A DNA stretch of 64,000 nt, taken from Anaerolineaceae bacterium (GTDB lineage: Bacteria > Chloroflexota > Anaerolineae > Aggregatilineales > Phototrophicaceae). The position numbers were made by a program, and so were the translations under genes. The stretch spans positions 62,001 through 126,000 of the forward strand of contig PABP01000038.1 in the NCBI GenBank assembly GCA_002699585.1, given 5' to 3'. The notes below the pieces were generated by a model. That model saw only the letters and a list, made by a program, of their open reading frames with translations. It had not been told where the DNA came from and ran no database searches. Positions 63,684-64,000 of the stretch are shown here, piece by piece. The number at the start of each line of letters is the position of its first letter. Within the stretch, counting starts at the first letter, position 1.

Positions 63684-64000
63684 CTATGTAGGTGTGCTGT
63701 CGCGTTTCACGAATTCAGGTTTAATGATGACCTCTGACGTATCAAAGGTCGCCGCAATACGCTCGAACAAGATGCGAGCAGCGGTCGCCCCCACTTCATA
63801 ACGTGGGATGCGGAACGTCGTCAGCGAGATACGCTGAAGCTGGGATAAGCTGATGTCATCAAAACCAACAATGGCGATGTCATCTGGAACCTGGATGCCC
63901 AACCGATCACAGGCTTCTATGGTCGCAAAAGCTGTCTCATCGTTATAACAGATGATCGCATCTATGTCCGGTTGGGTCCTGAGCCATGCCTCAACCTGAT
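63684..64000 (-). CDS. LacI-family transcriptional regulator, truncated by window edge
   Basis: C-terminal 105 residues only; the frame is open to the right edge, so the DNA-binding N-terminus lies outside the window. The PBP-like ligand domain is evident: AIICYNDETAFATIEACDRLG, minus ends, VPDDIAIVGFDDISLSQL, LTTFRIPRYEVGATAARIL and a final VKRDST. These match the GalR/LacI C-terminal subdomain. It reads toward the sugar transporter unit and is the probable binder of the palindrome at 63585. Confidence 0.9.
   Translation of the reverse strand, partial: QVEAWLRTQPDIDAIICYNDETAFATIEACDRLGIQVPDDIAIVGFDDISLSQLQRISLTTFRIPRYEVGATAARILFERIAATFDTSEVIIKPEFVKRDSTPT

Overview
The window looks like chromosomal DNA of a free-living heterotrophic bacterium, most likely a member of the Chloroflexota (Anaerolineae-like or a related class). 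This is an inference from gene content: a Ser/Thr kinase fused to a STAND NTPase and a WD40-type propeller, a sensor kinase built on Reg_prop propellers, many importers of the carbohydrate, peptide and nucleoside ABC types, a mixture of Sec and Tat binding proteins, sulfatases, and moderate G+C. No rRNA, tRNA or CRISPR array was seen.

Layout. 1-2742: end of an ABC-2 permease gene and a secreted serine hydrolase. 2743-4397: gene-poor stretch holding the wreck of a mobile element (frameshifted DUF2958 gene, broken serine recombinase). 4398-10450: the giant kinase/LuxR-HTH/STAND/propeller protein and a secreted alpha/beta hydrolase. 11067-24213: a nucleotide-sugar epimerase-like protein and a dense signalling block. 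The block has a propeller-type hybrid histidine kinase translationally coupled to a REC-histidine kinase, a degenerate diacylglycerol-kinase-like protein with an Asn-Gly-rich linker, and a NarL-type regulator with two PAS/GAF kinases, one of which has lost its ATP-binding motifs. 24830-25785: MgtC-family membrane protein and a small conserved protein.

25939-42795 is a peptide-scavenging region. A leftward unit (mlrC-like metallopeptidase, dppB, dppC, RpiR regulator, sulfatase) and a rightward unit share a divergent promoter with a symmetric operator. The rightward unit encodes a peptide-binding protein, three beta-lactamase-fold hydrolases, an N-acylamino-acid racemase/MenC-type enolase, an S9 peptidase and a D-aminoacylase-like amidohydrolase. 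Together they look built to import and dismantle peptides containing D- or modified residues, the best candidate here for an undescribed pathway.

42950-50296 is a GntR-controlled sugar ABC importer (binding protein, two permeases, ATPase) plus a sugar isomerase-like protein. One permease carries a PDZ domain between membrane segments, a striking fusion. 50609-56337 is a BMP-type nucleoside importer with a phosphoribosyltransferase-like gene, arranged convergently. 56616-64000 is another leftward glycan region: a GtaA-like (DUF4965) protein, a sulfatase, two sugar permeases, a Tat-exported binding protein and, at the edge, a LacI-family regulator with a perfect operator-like palindrome between it and the binding-protein gene. 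This importer and the Dpp system lack ATPase genes of their own here.
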